From: Burhinus oedicnemus
Taxonomy: Eukaryota; Chordata; Aves; Charadriiformes; Burhinidae
Direction: 5' to 3'
Length of the DNA stretch: 64,000 nucleotides
NCBI GenBank assembly: GCA_008921705.1
Contig: VFFE01006710.1
Coordinates: 824,349-888,348, forward strand
Shown here piece after piece: positions 36,980 to 51,405 of the stretch. The position numbers and the translations under genes are program-made. Within the stretch, counting starts at the first letter, position 1. Every line of letters begins with the position of its first letter. The notes under the pieces were generated by a model. That model had not been told where the DNA came from. It ran no database searches and saw nothing but the letters and a program-made list of their open reading frames with translations.

Positions 36980-37330
36980 TTATCTGCCCATGGTATCTGA
37001 GCAGTTAAAGAATTTCAGTGATGTTTCATCATCTCTCCCTTCGTTAATGCGTTTTCCAGAGAGACAAGAAGGGTAGTTTAGAAAGATAAATACAATTGAT
37101 GATGTAATGAAAAAATCAGGAAACAATTATAAAACCTTTTTTATGAAATGTTTTATGAGACTGTATTTGCATCTGGGGAATATTAGAGTAAATATTGTGC
37201 AGGGAAATTAGTTTTAATTTCATGCTAACGGAAAAATCAATTCGGTCCTAATTAGGTTATGATTTTTAAAATACAATCAGGCAGTCATTTCAGTGTTTTG
37301 ATTAGATTGTTCTATCATTTGTTTGGGTTT
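36980..37330. other. Candidate conserved noncoding block
   Basis: This AT-rich segment has dense homeodomain-like TAAT/ATTA cores (CCTAATTAGG-like CTAATTAGGTTATG near 37248), AACAATT and GATTAG words. It has no repeats, no useful open frame and very little CpG. This is the usual look of vertebrate developmental enhancers and ultraconserved elements, but conservation cannot be seen from one sequence. Confidence 0.3.
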
Positions 37331-40300
37331 TGATAAATACTACTTCAGAAAACGCCTTTCAACACAAAAGCCTATCTGCAGCAGAACAGGTTTGATTTGG
37401 GAGAATTACTCTAAAGGCAATAGTGTAAAAATGCTTTAGGTGGGTCATTGGCTGAGAGCAATCTCAAGGTAGTGAGCAGAGCTATAGTGCTTTAGTCTCT
37501 AGTACAATGTAATGCAGGTGTGGAGAGGATGAGTGAGAATTGTCGTTGCTTCTTTAATTTCTATCTGTTCAATAAGGTTTTGCAACTTCTCTAGCAGAAA
37601 CAAAAAAAAATCCCTTAATTAATATTTGTAGGGAAATGAGCTGAGGGCATTATTGCTTCCCGCACTTGCATGCTTAAGTGTTTCTTGACCTTGCAACATA
37701 TGAGCTGGTAAAGCTTTCCACAACTTTTTATATAAAATATACCCTGAGGAGAACCAGAAAGTAAATCACGGCAGCATATTAAGACTGTGATCTTCAAGCT
37801 GCCTTTGAAAATCTCAGCCAAGATCATTGTGTAAAGCTATCTCAAAGCGTAAAATTGACAAATATGTGAATAGTCTGTATGTGTGTTCAGTCTATACAGT
37901 CTATACTACATAAAACACACTCTATACAATGTGAAATGTACTTCATAGAACATTACAGCCTGTTTAAAATGTCACTAATTAAAAAACAAGGCTTAAAGAA
38001 AAAGGGCGGGGTACCATTGTCACCACTACATTCCTGCATAATTCTCTTTTGTTTCTTTGGTTTTTATTTCAACAAACAGGCATTGTTGTTCTCTGAATGG
38101 CACTGCGTTTGTTTTGCCAGCTCAGCTCCACAGCTTGGCCTCTGTGGTGATCCATACTGGGAGATGAAATGTTGGTACTTTCTTTTCACTTCTCTGTGTT
38201 CTCAGTACACCTACTCCATCTTTTTTTGTGTGGTTTTCTGTCCTTTTGAGTGACAAGTGCCTTTACTGAACAGTATATTATAATCAAAATGTCTTGTGCA
38301 AGAGCTAAAACTGCAAATACTGGCATTAAAAATTAATATGGTTGTCAATCAGATGTCCACTTTTGCATGTGGTATTGCTTGAGGTAAAGTATGGCATTAC
38401 TCTTAAGAGATCTACGATTTAGATTATTTCTTGGTATATGCCCAGACTTTTTTCTAGGTTACTTGTAAAAAACATCATATGGAGTCGATAAAATAAAATA
38501 AAAGCAAAAAAATAGCAATCTACCCTTATATCATCAATAAGGAATATAAATCCATTTAAAAAATCACTGTGAAGAAAAACAGAAATGGGGAAGTTGTGAG
38601 GTTATGGTGTTTCCTCAGCAAAATTCTGCATAAAAAATCTATGCAAACTTTAATGTAAAAAAATTAGAAATCATATGCTGATTAAGATTTGATGTTCAGT
38701 AAAAAAAGATCAGTGATTTGCAAGGGTTTTATTTTTACCATAAACTACCTCTTGAGGCTTTTTCTGAGGGATTATTTTTCCTGGATATTTGAATTTTTTA
38801 ATGCTGTTTATGATGTATTTTTCATGTTATATGATTTATACTATGGCCAGTGATGGGAATGGATGTTTGAGTAATATATTCAGGTTGTGTCATATGCTCA
38901 GAATTTTTAATTGTACTTCCTGCAACTTCTGGATTAATGGGCATAAATTCTTCATGGGATATTAATAAGATTATTAAAATCATGGCAGTTAAATCCTTCT
39001 GAGACTTAAAGTTAGGCAGATCAGAATTAGTAGCCCCATTTCAGATTGCTTGGAGGGCTTCCAAACAGGGTGGTAAGTTAATTAATAATGGCACACCAAG
39101 CCAATGCACTAAAAACATGTGTTGGACTACAGGTTGAGAAAATGTTTTTTTGGACATATTTCTAAAGCTGTATGGGCACTAATGGGAATTTCAAAAGTCC
39201 TGTCTCTGTAGAAGTGGTAATATATTCATGAAAGACAATACTGTCCGAGAGAATTTTCTGTCTTAGGCTCCCTTCTACAGTCAGTAAAGAAAAGCTTCTT
39301 GAGACCTTTCCAAGAAGAAACTGAATCATAGTCTGCAAGAGTCTTCCTTGGCTTGAATTAGCTTTTATGAATATCTGCCTTGAGGTATAATTTTTCTGGT
39401 AACCAAGGTAATTCTGATTTCAGTATGAATTCTGAACCACTTTAGCTCTTCAATCTCCTGAAAGGTTGCAACGGATATGGTGGAGTACACCTTCCAGCAG
39501 AGGAAGCGTAAGGTGAAGGCCTGCTTGTGAAACTGCTTCGTAATACATTGCCTCCAGTTAAAATGCTGCATGTTCCATGATTGGCATTGTAGTCATGCAA
39601 CAAAATACAGGAGAGTGCAATCCTCTGGCTCCCTTGCAGGAAAAGCCATCTCTTGCACTAACTGTGGCTATATGGTCCTTGTCTCATCTCAGTTGTTAAG
39701 AAAAGGATGAACTGAACAAACAATTTGTTTTGTAGTCCTATTCTCAAAGTAAAAATAGATACAGATTTAGTCTTTTCACCTTTTAGAAAGAAGTGACAGT
39801 TTATAATATATTTTTCATTAGCTAAGGAGCCTTTTAATATTTGTGTGATTGACACATGTTTTGGGGTGATTGGCACAGATGAAATGTCTAACAAGCTGAG
39901 AGTGAGAGAGACTATGCACGTGCAAGAGTGATTAGAGGTCTTCAATGTCATAAGGAGGTTTTTCAGCCGAGATTCAAGCTCTACTCATTTATCTAACACT
40001 AAATTCAGGCCCAAACATGTTCACAGCTTTCAGATTTGTGTCATGTTGGTCCACATCCTTGAGAAACAATCCTTTTTTTCCAAGTCTGACTTAATATTTG
40101 GGCTTTGCAAGCCAGTCCAAGGCAGCACATTCAGTGGTCAGATGCTCTGCTCTGGCTGAGCTGTGCTTGACTCAGGGCTGGTGATAAGTGGGCTACATAG
40201 CCCTCAGACATCCCAGATCTAAAAATGGCCCTGCTATGAGTTAGGGTTTCCTTCAGGTGGTTGTTTTAGAGCCCACATCTAAATTTTGCAGTGCTGTAGC

Positions 40301-41743
40301 ACTATGCAATTAGACTCTGGAAGAGTTATCTCAACTCTTGATGAGAAAACATGGAACTCTGTGGGATAGTTTACCCTTCTGCTCACAGTTACACCCAGTA
40401 CTGGCTATTTTACATAGCATGAACATTTATAGGACAGAGTGAAGATTGAATTTTATGCTTGGAACACAGTGCGTCCTTCTTTCTGCTTGTGCCACTCAGA
40501 GGTGAAGCACTACAAGTCTGTGGGGTCGATGTTCTGCTGCCTTGGGATTCCTCTGGTGCAGGGCTTCTTGCTGTCTTTTTTGCCACTGAAAACATGCAAA
40601 AGTTTGGGACTTGGAGGAAAACTGATCAAGAAAGACTTATTTTCTGCTTTGGTACAGTGGGATTACAACTGGTGTTACTGTCTTTAAGGATTAAAACGTT
40701 ACAGAGGGTGTAAAATCATGAAGGAGCAAGGAAAATTCCTAGATAAGTTTCTGCAGGCCATTCTGTACAGCTGATTTCCTCAATATTTTTGGCAAGAAAA
40801 CAAAGTAGAAATGCCATGTGAGTCAAAGCACACCCGTATTCCTGCTTCCCCACAGACTCAGAGCCGCAGAAGGGAAGCTCCGTCATGCCAGATTGGAAAA
40901 GGATTCAGCTAGGGGCAGGGCAGCAGACGAGAGGGGAGGCAGAGGACCTTGCCGAACTTTTGTTCCTCCTTCCAAAATAAGGATAAACACTATAACATTT
41001 TTAGTTCCAAAATATACTCTTTCCCTCCACACACTCAGGATTAATCTGTGCTGTTTAGATGATGCTACCAGCTTTAGTTAAGATAAAGAATAAATTTTGT
41101 GGTGTCCCAGCTGATCTACAGTAACTGAATTCTTGAGCTAAATCTGGCAAATGTTAATGTATCTGTAGCCTACCCCTTCCAAAACTTTTCTATTCAATGC
41201 CACTAAAAAGAAATGGACATATTTCTAGGATACTTGGCTTTGGACCTGGCCTGAATCAATACAAATATAAATTCATGGATGAAATTTAGCTTCGTTTTCC
41301 CATCACTTTAATTTTGTCACTTCTTGATGAAAGTCTATGGTGAGTAACAGAGGTGTGAATTGATTTCCATGGAGTGGCTTGGAGCATAATCTCATGTAAA
41401 TGAGTGCATGCTTTGGCTGATAGAATTACATTACTTGGAGTTTACACCTTTCCTCGACCAGTGGCCTGCAGAGCTCTGCTTATAGGGTAAGAAAATATTC
41501 AGCACAAGAAAAGGCTGCTGTAAATGGAGTGACAGTACTCACAGCCAGGAGGATGCTGGAAATAAACAAAGAAAATCAGTCGAAGACATAATATAGGGTT
41601 TACCAGAGTTATTGTCTGTGTTGCATCACCTGCATAGCAAGACCTTTGCTTAATTGATTTATATTTCAAAATGTTGTGGTACCTGCATTAATCCCATATT
41701 GGATCTTGCTACAAATGGCAAGGAATTTTGAGCTGAGAAATGT

Positions 41744-41783
41744 ATGTTAAAAGGGATTGCATGTTAAAAGTAAATGTTAAAAG
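41744..41783. repeat. Three copies of ATGTTAAAAG
   Basis: The 10-mer occurs at 41744-41753, 41761-41770 and 41774-41783 with unequal spacers. It is a minor local duplication, with no further structure seen. Confidence 0.8.
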
Positions 41784-43539
41784 TAGATGATATCCATAAG
41801 GCTCAGAGCGTGGAACAGAAGATTCACAAGCCTTGCAGGAAGTTGTTTTATTATTCTAACCTATAATTCCTGCTGTGAAGAACGCTTCCTTTCAAGCCCA
41901 CGTATGGGATGTTTCTCTGTGATAAGAGGAAACTTTAACAGGTTGACTGTAAACATTTCCAAAGTACATTAAATAGAGTCTTACATACAGTGTGGAGCAA
42001 AGACGGCAGTATGCCTCCCAACCTCGTTTCTAGTGTGTACGGTTTCTGTCTTTTATTACTTCTCAGTGTCTTTACATTCTGTAATGTGTTGAACAAATTG
42101 ATGTTAATATGACATTTTGAAAACTGCAGCCAGTGTTTTCAGCCTGAACCAAAGATTTAATGGACAAAAATTAGTGACCTGTTGAATCCTTAGCTCAAGC
42201 AAATTGTTACTTTGCTGGAAAGCTATTGAAGGATATCAGTTTTCTTCCTGAGAGTCTCTAGCTCTGGATCCAATGGAAGGTGCAATGAGTCTAACCAATA
42301 TCAGTGGTGTGTGACCCATGAAATTACATGTGCACATATGTAGAGCTGACAAGTGGTATTGTCTACTGTAGTTTAAAAAAAAACCCCAAAACAACCTCTG
42401 TGTAACTTAGTAAACCAAGTAGGAATTTGAGTCTGTTTGAACCTGATGCTCCCTTCTTAGAGGTCTTCTTTCCACCAGCTGTCATTCTGCATCATTGTTT
42501 TTCTTCACTATTTCATGAGTGTACAAGTGTGCGTCGCTCGTGGTACCACTGGAGAGCTCTAACCACTTCAGGCACAGTTTGGGTGTTCAGTTTCTGCCCT
42601 GTGCCTCTGTATCTATAAAAAAGAAATTGAAGGGCCTTGCATCGTTAATAGGGACTAATTAGACATTTTTCTCCTTTAGGGTGGTACATGTATACTTGCT
42701 TGCCATGGTGAGCCATTTTATTCATCTGAGCTAGTGGAGGACAGTGCAAGAGAATCCATGCAGGTGCAGAAGTACTGTGAAGTGTCAGTGGGAGAGAAGG
42801 CTTCCCAATATACTGGGGAGGAGGGGACCAAGATGTGACACTCTCTTTTCTTAAGCACTCCAGTCATAAAAAGTGTTCATTAGAAAAGTCTGAGATGGTT
42901 TTTTAGTTTCTGCTTGAGGTGGGAAATATTTTACACAGCAAAAATAAAGATACACACTACATTCACACCAACTCAATCATGCTTTCTTTGCAAAAAATAC
43001 AGACAGTTTTGCATGGCTAGTGTTTCACAGTAAGACTGCTCTTTAAATAGATTTTACAGGTTGCTTTTATAGCACAGCTCTGACAGCTGCGAGTCCATGT
43101 ACAAGGTTGTGTACAGACTTAATTTACAATTTTATTTTTTCATGAAATATGTACTTTTTTATTTGTTCTGTCTCTAGCCATCATAGCTGTTGATGACAAA
43201 GTGGAAAATATTCTTCTAGTGTAAAGAGAAAGGGAAAAATGAGAAATGTGTTACTTCACTCAGAAATTAAGATGTTTGTATGTTTTAGCCTTCTGTTTCC
43301 TGTAAAAACCTTTTATTAAATATATTGCAAGAGTCCTTTATGGATCATTTGTCAATTTTAAAAAAGAATTTTAAAAACCAAACACTTATTACTAAATTAT
43401 CTTTCATGAGAACAGAAGGATCTCTGGATAATAGGCATTTGTTCCAAAACAAAACAGTTATTTGTTCAGAGTATGGAAGTTATTAATTATTTACACCTAT
43501 TCCTACCTCGGCTCTACCTCTAGTTAAAATTCATGGCCT

Positions 43540-44080
43540 AGGCACTCATCAAATATTGATTTTTACCAAAGTTGATGCTTTCCCTTTAACATTATTATAA
43601 TGAGGGATAAAAATCAAATTGCCTTCACTGAAACTCAATCATTCTCACAAGCCATCTGCATTGATCTTTTTTCTAGGTTTTACCATAAATTATTCTATTC
43701 AATTAAGTAAACTCCACACATAATGACATTTTGTGAACTAAATAATTTATTGACTATTTTCAGCTAAACTTATCAGGCTCTGATGCACAGTTATTTTCAT
43801 AACATTAATAGTAATATATATAGCCCCCCTGCAACTGAATGTGTGTCAGATTCTTTGTTTGGAAAGATGAATCACCTGGGAGGTAGAAATCTTCTCATTT
43901 ACAAAAGAAACAATTTCTGTCATTGTCATCTATGGAGTGACTCAGTGCCTTCTCATTAGCAAAACGAGGGGGCTTGCATGCAATGCTTTCTGGTGATAAA
44001 ATAATTGCAAAATAATTTTCAGCTGAAAATAGTGCTATTAGCAACCAGGATTGTAATTAAATTGGAAACAATTGGTCTGT
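43540..44080. other. Candidate conserved noncoding block
   Basis: A 540-bp stretch free of recognisable repeats. It carries many TAAT/ATTA cores, ATAATTTATTGAC, ATGAATCACC, GTGACTCAG (AP-1-like) and TTGCATGCAATG (a 12-bp palindrome with overlapping ATGCAAT words). There is no coding potential until a short 63-codon minus frame at its right edge. The call rests on texture alone. Confidence 0.3.
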
Positions 44081-47000
44081 TTTACAGTTGACTGGTAAGA
44101 TCTGATGAATATAGTAGCTCCTTGGTGGGATTCAGAGAGTTTTCCTCTCTGCAGTGCGATGGTTGCACTTCTGTCTGTGTGACACACGTTCTTGTCACCT
44201 CCTGACAGTTCCTCTGGAAATGTGTCCATTTCCTAAATGAGTTTTGTTTCACACTTGAAAAGTCATTCAGCTCCTGTAGACCGAGATTTTCAAGTGGAAA
44301 GGACAGTTTGTAACTCTGAACTTTACTCTTTCAAGCACGGAAAAGGATTGTTCCTGCACGTGATAAGTTTGTGATTTATGGGTGCTTGCTTTGGGTAGTA
44401 ACTACGTTACAAAGTTGAGATGCTGATCACAAAGCAGGTTTTTTGAAATGCGTGGATTTTAGGAGAACGTTGTCATAGCTGTGAAGGCATAGTTGGGTTA
44501 CATTTAATCATACATGGAAAGTTTCTGTTGGGTGGAGAGAGGGAATACCTGCTGTGTGGTGTAGTTAGAAAACAGGCTGGATGCAATGAAACTGCCTTTC
44601 GAAAACAGACGAACAGAATACACTTAGGCACTGTGGAGTATACATAGATCCACGTCTTCACTGAACACTCCACTGAATACAGAAGTGCTTATAAATAAGT
44701 AGTGCCGACACCGTGACCTAGGGAAAGTTTGGAATATGTGTTGTCACTTTGATTTTAGCATGCGTTGTGCACTATGAGTCCTTATTTCCCTTGCAAATCA
44801 TTGCGATAATTTTGAGAAGTAAGGCTCTAACCAGTATGCTCTGCTAAATTGAGAGAAAATCAGAATGTGGTAATTGTATAGTTCAAAAGCTAGACAAAAC
44901 CTAAAAAAAAAAAGCTGTGCAAAATAGCATGGAATTGCAAACTCACCTTAGAAGGCTGAGCTTTATTTTGTTCCGGTTTACGTTGTTTTATTTTATCTGG
45001 GGAAGATCAGTGGTTCCAAAACACAGTTCAGACTGTGGAGCAGGAGTAAGCAGCCGGAAAATTGTGTAGTTTTTAAATATTCCAGTGCCAGCATAGGAAA
45101 AGGTAATTGTTCTTCAGTCCTTCTTTTAGCACGATCCGTTTTATATGATGGAACAAAGAGTTGATAATTTAATTCCATTTGGGCAGAGAGTTCCTGTTTA
45201 TTTCTTTCACTGCTTTTCAGCCTCTTAAAAATTAAATGCTTTGATGTCGTCATTTCGAAGGGTTGCTACTGCTGTTCACACTGTGTCTTGCAAAGTCTGA
45301 GTAAATAATGGATCTGCAGGTAATAGTAAACTTAAAAGTTTAAATGCAAAAGCTTGTATTGATTTAATTCCCCATTAAATCAGGTCATTTTGTGGTTCAG
45401 CGCCCATGCATTAAAACACATACCCCAAACAAAAAATATCACTTTGCCTTGTGCAGTATTTGGAGTTACTCTGGGAAGAAAATAAAGCTCACTGTTGCTC
45501 TGTCTATGTGCATTTATCTCTGCTGTTGTCTCTATGTTTGGATACTGCTTAGGAATATAAAGCATCCAAATCTGCTGCACTGACTACTTGCAAATTCAAG
45601 CTTTTCCTGCCATGTTTTGCTGGTGAGCTGCTGTTCATGAAATCAGACCCTGAATATTCTACTGTTTTGAGACTCTAGGAAGAGAATCCTGATTTTAGTG
45701 TCCTGTGTTACTCTATTGTGCTTGTCGAGCAATAATGTCACACCTTTCACAAAGAAAAACATGAATACAGTGCAGGACAGGTTCTCTCTCCCACCTCCCA
45801 CCCCTTGCTTTCATCTGTGAGAGGTAGGAGTCAAAGGCTTTGTTGGCATCCTCCTCTGTCTTTTGTGTAGCACGGTGTGCTCTTTGCAGAGATGCGAAAT
45901 AAGGGGAATTAACCTGAGCATGAACTGATACATGAAATGAGCATCTGAGATTCTATTGCTGTCCAGTCCTTATTTAGCTGTGAAGTTAAACAAATGTCCA
46001 GTTGGATGGTTGTGAAGAGGAACCTATAACATTTGGATCAAGCCCTTGTTACTTTGACTGTTTTAGCTCCTTGATGGTGGTTGGCTGTATAGGTAACGCA
46101 GCGTTTGCTTCCCTGTGCTTTGGCTTTATTAACACCAGTGGGATTTTAGGCTTTTTAGTTTTCATTGCACTTGAGATTCTTTCCTCTGAATTAATGGATA
46201 TTTTGAATAAATGACTGTGAGATGGGGCAATGCATGCTGTAGGGGGAAAAAAAAAATACACCAGCATATCTGAACAGGTTTCATGTCTATTACTCACATA
46301 CCTTGTAAGGCCATTACACATGTAACTTAATGAAGATTTTTCTTCTTTGAACCACAGATGGCATGTGCTTCTGCCTCACATGCCCAAGTATTATATGAAT
46401 AGAAAGCAACTCAAGCACACTAAGTTTTTCTTTATAGATGTATTATCCATAAAACACATATTAGTGTTGCCAGTGCCACACTGAAATACTCTGTCTGGAC
46501 CAATGTCCTCTTGTGTCAGCAAAAATTATCAGCAAAGAAACTGATGTCATTGCAGCCCGTATTCTAGCTAATATGAAGTGTGCTATAGTTAATACTGAAC
46601 AAGATGAATCCATGCTGGGACATATTGTGAAATGGTAATTATAAGAAAAAAACACTGTTGGATTGGCTCCCACCGCTTCTGATTCATGATAAGGAAATTC
46701 CTAGAGGGAAAAGAACAAAAACATCAACTGTGCTCTCCCTTTGTGATTTTTCTGGGGAACCACTGCAAAGGTAATGTTGTGTTGGATTTTTCTATATACT
46801 AGATACATCCTTACTTATCTTACCTAACTGGTAAAATGAAGACATCACCAGAAGATGTCTTACTCCTTCTGTCTTAGGCTCTGCCTATACTGTCTCACAT
46901 CGAAGCATTTCCCAAGTCCTGAGACACCTTGGCCACGTCCTGAGTCACACAGGGGTAGGTAGGACCTGGTCACACACCAACCCTTTCCTGCTTCCACCTA

Positions 47001-49627
47001 AGGGATGGCAAACACACGTACCTGGCAGGAGCCTTTGTGTGCTCTAAGCAGATGCAGATCTGAGTGGATAGAGGGGTGAGGAATGAGTGTGCAAGAAATC
47101 AAAGCCTTAAACTTATTTCAGGATGAGATGAATCACTATGGGAATTGACTCTCATCTCCTACAGAGACAATTGCCTTTCAGATGTCTAAATTGGAGCAGA
47201 TGAGCTCTTCCCTTCCAGATGAATCTTGTTTTGTAGTGAGCAGCGACTGAAGCGAAGACATGAAAAGGATTTCCATGTGCCAGGTGAGCAGGGTTAAGTG
47301 TAGCTCTGCCCCTTCTACATCAAGGCATGAGGAGTTGCTGGAGGGGATCTTCCTTTTCCCCTAACTAGGGATGCACTGTTGTGGCCATGGCTAGCCTCTG
47401 GCACTGTCCTCTTTCCAGCCTGACTTTGGGAGTACTTGAAACCAGCCTGGGAAGAGATACTGCCCAGGCCTGAACAGCTGTGACATGGAAAGGCTTCAGC
47501 TGTGCTGATTGTGCAGATTTGAATTTGCATAGGTGCTGGCACAGCAAAGCCTATGTGGCTGGGTCATTTTTATCTTCCCACAGATCACCTACCAATATGA
47601 CTGATGTCTTGCGAACCACATGCTTTGATTTCATCAACCAGTGTTTAGACTCAGCTGACTCTGTTATTACCGTAAAGACTAGAATTGAGTGTGAAATGAG
47701 AAACAGTCCCTGTGAACTTGGAGCTATGGGAAACACAGTTGATTATTACAGGAGAACAGCAGCTAATTCTTTAAATAACACGATGTAGCTGGTTTTGATT
47801 TGCTCTGTCTTTAGTCATTCTTTTTAGCTTGAAGTAGTGTGGATAAAGGCTAAATCCATAGGCTCATTGGCACTAACCCCGGTAAGTTATTGGTTTATAT
47901 TCCCCGGAGAAAGATGAACTCTGATACAATTAATTGTCTCGATTTTCAAGTGGGAAGAGTATGATGAAAGTCTAGCCGTCAGCTGAGAAGCCCTACCTCC
48001 TAAATTCATGTGGGATTCTAGTAGCCAAAGAAGTGGCTTGCTTGTTGGGTTTTGATTTTAGAAGTCATATCTATCTTCTGCTTGGGTTTACTTTTAATTT
48101 TAATGTGTACATTAGAATCTATTGCTTCTTTTTCTAAGAATGGCATGGATTGTTTCTGTTTTTTCAATTAAAAAAAAAAGAGTTGCCTAATGCCGCTCTC
48201 TATTTATAAATGAAAAAGCCTGCTGTGGACTCTAACCATTCTTTAAATGTCCTCAAGCAGGCAGCTGAGCTAAAGCTAAAACTATTTAAGTGGAAGACAT
48301 ATGCAAGGGAGTTAGTGAGAATGGTCTGGAACAAGGCTCGGCTCGTTACTTTCCGGTGTTCATAGCAATTCTATGAACTTGTATTCCCAGCGAATTACAG
48401 TGGTAACAAGACTTGCTGAGAAAGAGAGAGTTTGACTCTTGTGTCTGACTCCTCTCTTTTTAGATTCCAGAAGAGTCTTCTGATCTTTCATGACTGGGAA
48501 GGAATGTGTAAGGATTCAAATACCGAGCTTGCCTCTGTCCTGTGGGGAGAAGGGAAATGACCTGCAGCTCCAAGTAGAAAACTGAAACTGTCACGCATGT
48601 GTGGAGGGGACAGTTTTTGTAAAAAAGGGACTTACTCTTTGATGACTTTGCTACCCTTTACCTTCTTTGCAGAAAAGAAAAGCAGGATGTTTGGTGCATA
48701 TAACTCTTCTTTTACACATGGTTTTTGACTCAGAAATCGCTTGCCTTAACCAAATACTATTAATAAAAGTGAAGGAGTTCTCACTGATAAAAAGGTGACC
48801 TGCTTACTGCTGGTAACTAAAGATTTAGTACCTTCAAAGCAGCAGTTTCCCATTTATAGCCCTGAGATCTCAAAAAGTTATGTTTACAGGCACTTACATA
48901 CTTTCACAGAACTATAACAGTATTACACACACGGTCATATACGTTGCACAGAGATGGGTTACATTACATGACATACTATTCCAGAGCTGTCAAAGAGTTG
49001 GATTCTGCTGTCCTTTAGCATTTTGTTTACATCTGAGTGTCTGCAGGTGACTGGAGGTGTCATTCCACTGAAAATCAGACAGCTGAGCCAGGAGTAAAAT
49101 GTTACTCCTGGACAATAAGATTGCTGTAACCTTCTAGACAGGGGCATACACTTGTCTTCAGTCTTCGAAAGCCACCTTGCTGCAGGTTAACCTGTTGATT
49201 GCTACGCTTCAGGTGGTTCCGCACATACCGCTGCTTGGCGCTGGCACTCACACAGCAAAAGAAAAAGCTCTGTCAAACCATCGACCGCAGTGAGACCCAT
49301 GGCCGAGTCACTCCACGCTGGTGCTGATAGCATCCTTTATTCCCCCCTACCCTGTAATGTTGTGTGCTGTAGATGTCACAGGAAATGCTAAAATCACATA
49401 TTTTCATCTGGGCCTTCCTTCAGTCCTTCCTATATGAAAAGCCATATGTCTCTGTCGTGGACGTGTCACATTTCACCCTGCTGATCCAATTTATTCAGTC
49501 TGAACATTTGGCCTAATGCTTTTATACAAATACATTTTCTCTGCCCAGATTCTTATTTGTGTCATGGTCTGTTCCTGTTAAAGATGAATGAAGACTTGTC
49601 AACAAATAATCTATCCAATGAATTAGA

Positions 49628-49692
49628 ATCTGATCCAAAACCTCATTGACGTCAACCGAAAGACTCTTACTGACTTCTGTGGTCCTACAGGG
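49628..49692. repeat. Ancient amniote repeat relic
   Basis: TCTGATCCAAAACCTCATTG, ACGTCAACCGAAAGACTCTT and ACTGACTTCTGTGG match, in order, a partly self-complementary interspersed sequence common in turtles, crocodilians and birds (GATCCAAAGCCCATTGAAGT, then CAATGGAAAGACTCCCATTG, then ACTTCAATGG) that I remember but cannot assign to a named family. Because the source sequence is near-palindromic, the strand is left open. Confidence 0.55.
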
Positions 49693-51378
49693 TCCTTTTC
49701 ATACTACTTTAATGCTTGTGAATATATCCATTTTAGAAATAAAATATTTCTTCCCCCAGTATTTTGGGTTTTTAAGTCTGTGGAACGACAGAGAAATACT
49801 GAGCAAATGAAACGAGAACTGTGCAGTTTAGATGTAATTGGGCAGATGGGTGCTGTCCTGGAAAAGCAACTGCGTGCCTATTATTGTGACTACCTGTGGG
49901 TTTAACTTTAAATATCCTGGAATCAGACCAATGGCCCTTTGAAAACGCCCTTGCTCTTCTTGCATGGTTGTGCCCACAAGGCTCCAGCACTGCACTTTGT
50001 ACTACGTGCCTGGAGCCACGCGTGGCAGAGCTGCGCTCCTTGTCGGCAGGCAGACAGGTCCTCCCGGGATCCTGGCTGAGAACTCCAGAGCTGGAGAGCC
50101 AGGGGAGGGCGAATGTGGGGGCGAACGTTTCTTTCCCAGACCGTAGCTATCTCTGGTGGTTCTTGTGGATCTGTGTTAGCAAAGTGATGTTTATAGTACT
50201 TCCTCAGGAGAAAGTTTATCTTCTAGAATACTAAATAATAAAGGGGGCGAAAAAAGGTTGCAAGTGGTATGTTTCAGCAAAATAAGCAAGCAGGCAAATT
50301 CTGGCATGTAATTTCAGGACTTAGTCTGATCACACCTAAACAAGTTAAAAATAAATGCTCTGCCTTGAAATGGAGGGAAAGGCTCGGACAATGAGTGCTC
50401 AGCTGATGTCTCATAGGGGAAACATTTGACTCGGAGCAGAATCTGTGTGAACCAAGGGACGGAGCAATGGGAGAAGCACACGCTCTCCTCCCCTTTAATT
50501 AATGCTCTGGGAGGGGATAGCTGCCACAGAAAGAGCTAAGGAAATCTTGCTGCCAGAACTGCGCAGATGGTGAGGGGAAAACAAATCTTTTTGGGGAAGG
50601 CAGAGAGAGAGTTTTAGAAATCCACATAAACCTGGTGAGCCTGGAACAGCTTGGGTTGCTACTCGCTGTCTTTTCTGTATTTTCATGTGATGAAAGAGAG
50701 AAAGGATGAACGAACATCCTGCTGTCCCCAGAAGATGCATTGCGCTTGAAGTTGTGTAGTTCTTTTTAGAAAGATACAAGTGGCATGGGGAAACCTTATG
50801 TCCTGAAAGCCTGATGTTATTTAATAAGGACAGAAGGAGGTTATCATAACAATTTGAGGCTGTAGGATTTCAAAATCCAGTACAAAGCAATTCACTCACG
50901 ACTCCAAAATCTCTTACGTGTTATTGTCAGCCTCCTTTCTGAATGATCATTGCACATTATTGTCTCACAAGATGAGACAAAATGTAAATATCATGTTTGG
51001 GACAGACCTTTGTCTGCCGTAGGGAGGGCATGGTTCTTTAGATCTGTATGGAGTTAAGGTCAGTTACAACAGGTAGGGATGAGGCCCTGCACTTATTTTT
51101 CTGTACATGCATTTGTTATGAGCAATTAATAGGAAGTAGAGGTATGACTCTGCTAAGCTTTCGGTTTCTTGGTTTTGTTTTTGTGTGGGTTTTTTGAGTG
51201 TGTAACTGCTTCCTCACCCTGGGCTGAAATCCTGAAACCTTTTCTCACACACTGCCCGCTGTATTTTTAGAAGGTGAGGTTTTTTTATTAATAGGCAGGC
51301 AGACAGCCTGCTATGAGACAATGACTTTAAATTAGGAGCATTAGAAAAAGAATGTGAGGAAAAGCTCAATGATGGGTC

Positions 51379-51405
51379 AAAAAAAAAAAAAGAAGAAAGA
51401 AGAAA
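51379..51405. repeat. A13 run with GAA-rich extension
   Basis: Thirteen A (51379-51391) followed by GAAGAAAGAAGAAA-type purines. It is a simple purine tract, with no element body attached. Confidence 0.85.

Larger units (their letters stand above)
35766..49627. other. Unique non-coding sequence, no gene seen
   Basis: About 14 kb without any supported gene or recent transposon. Small frames scattered on both strands (for example 37879-38253 plus, 124 codons; 40439-40713 plus in two frames) have no recognisable domains. AT-rich, CpG-poor blocks at 36980-37330 and 43540-44080 are listed separately. Confidence 0.6.
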
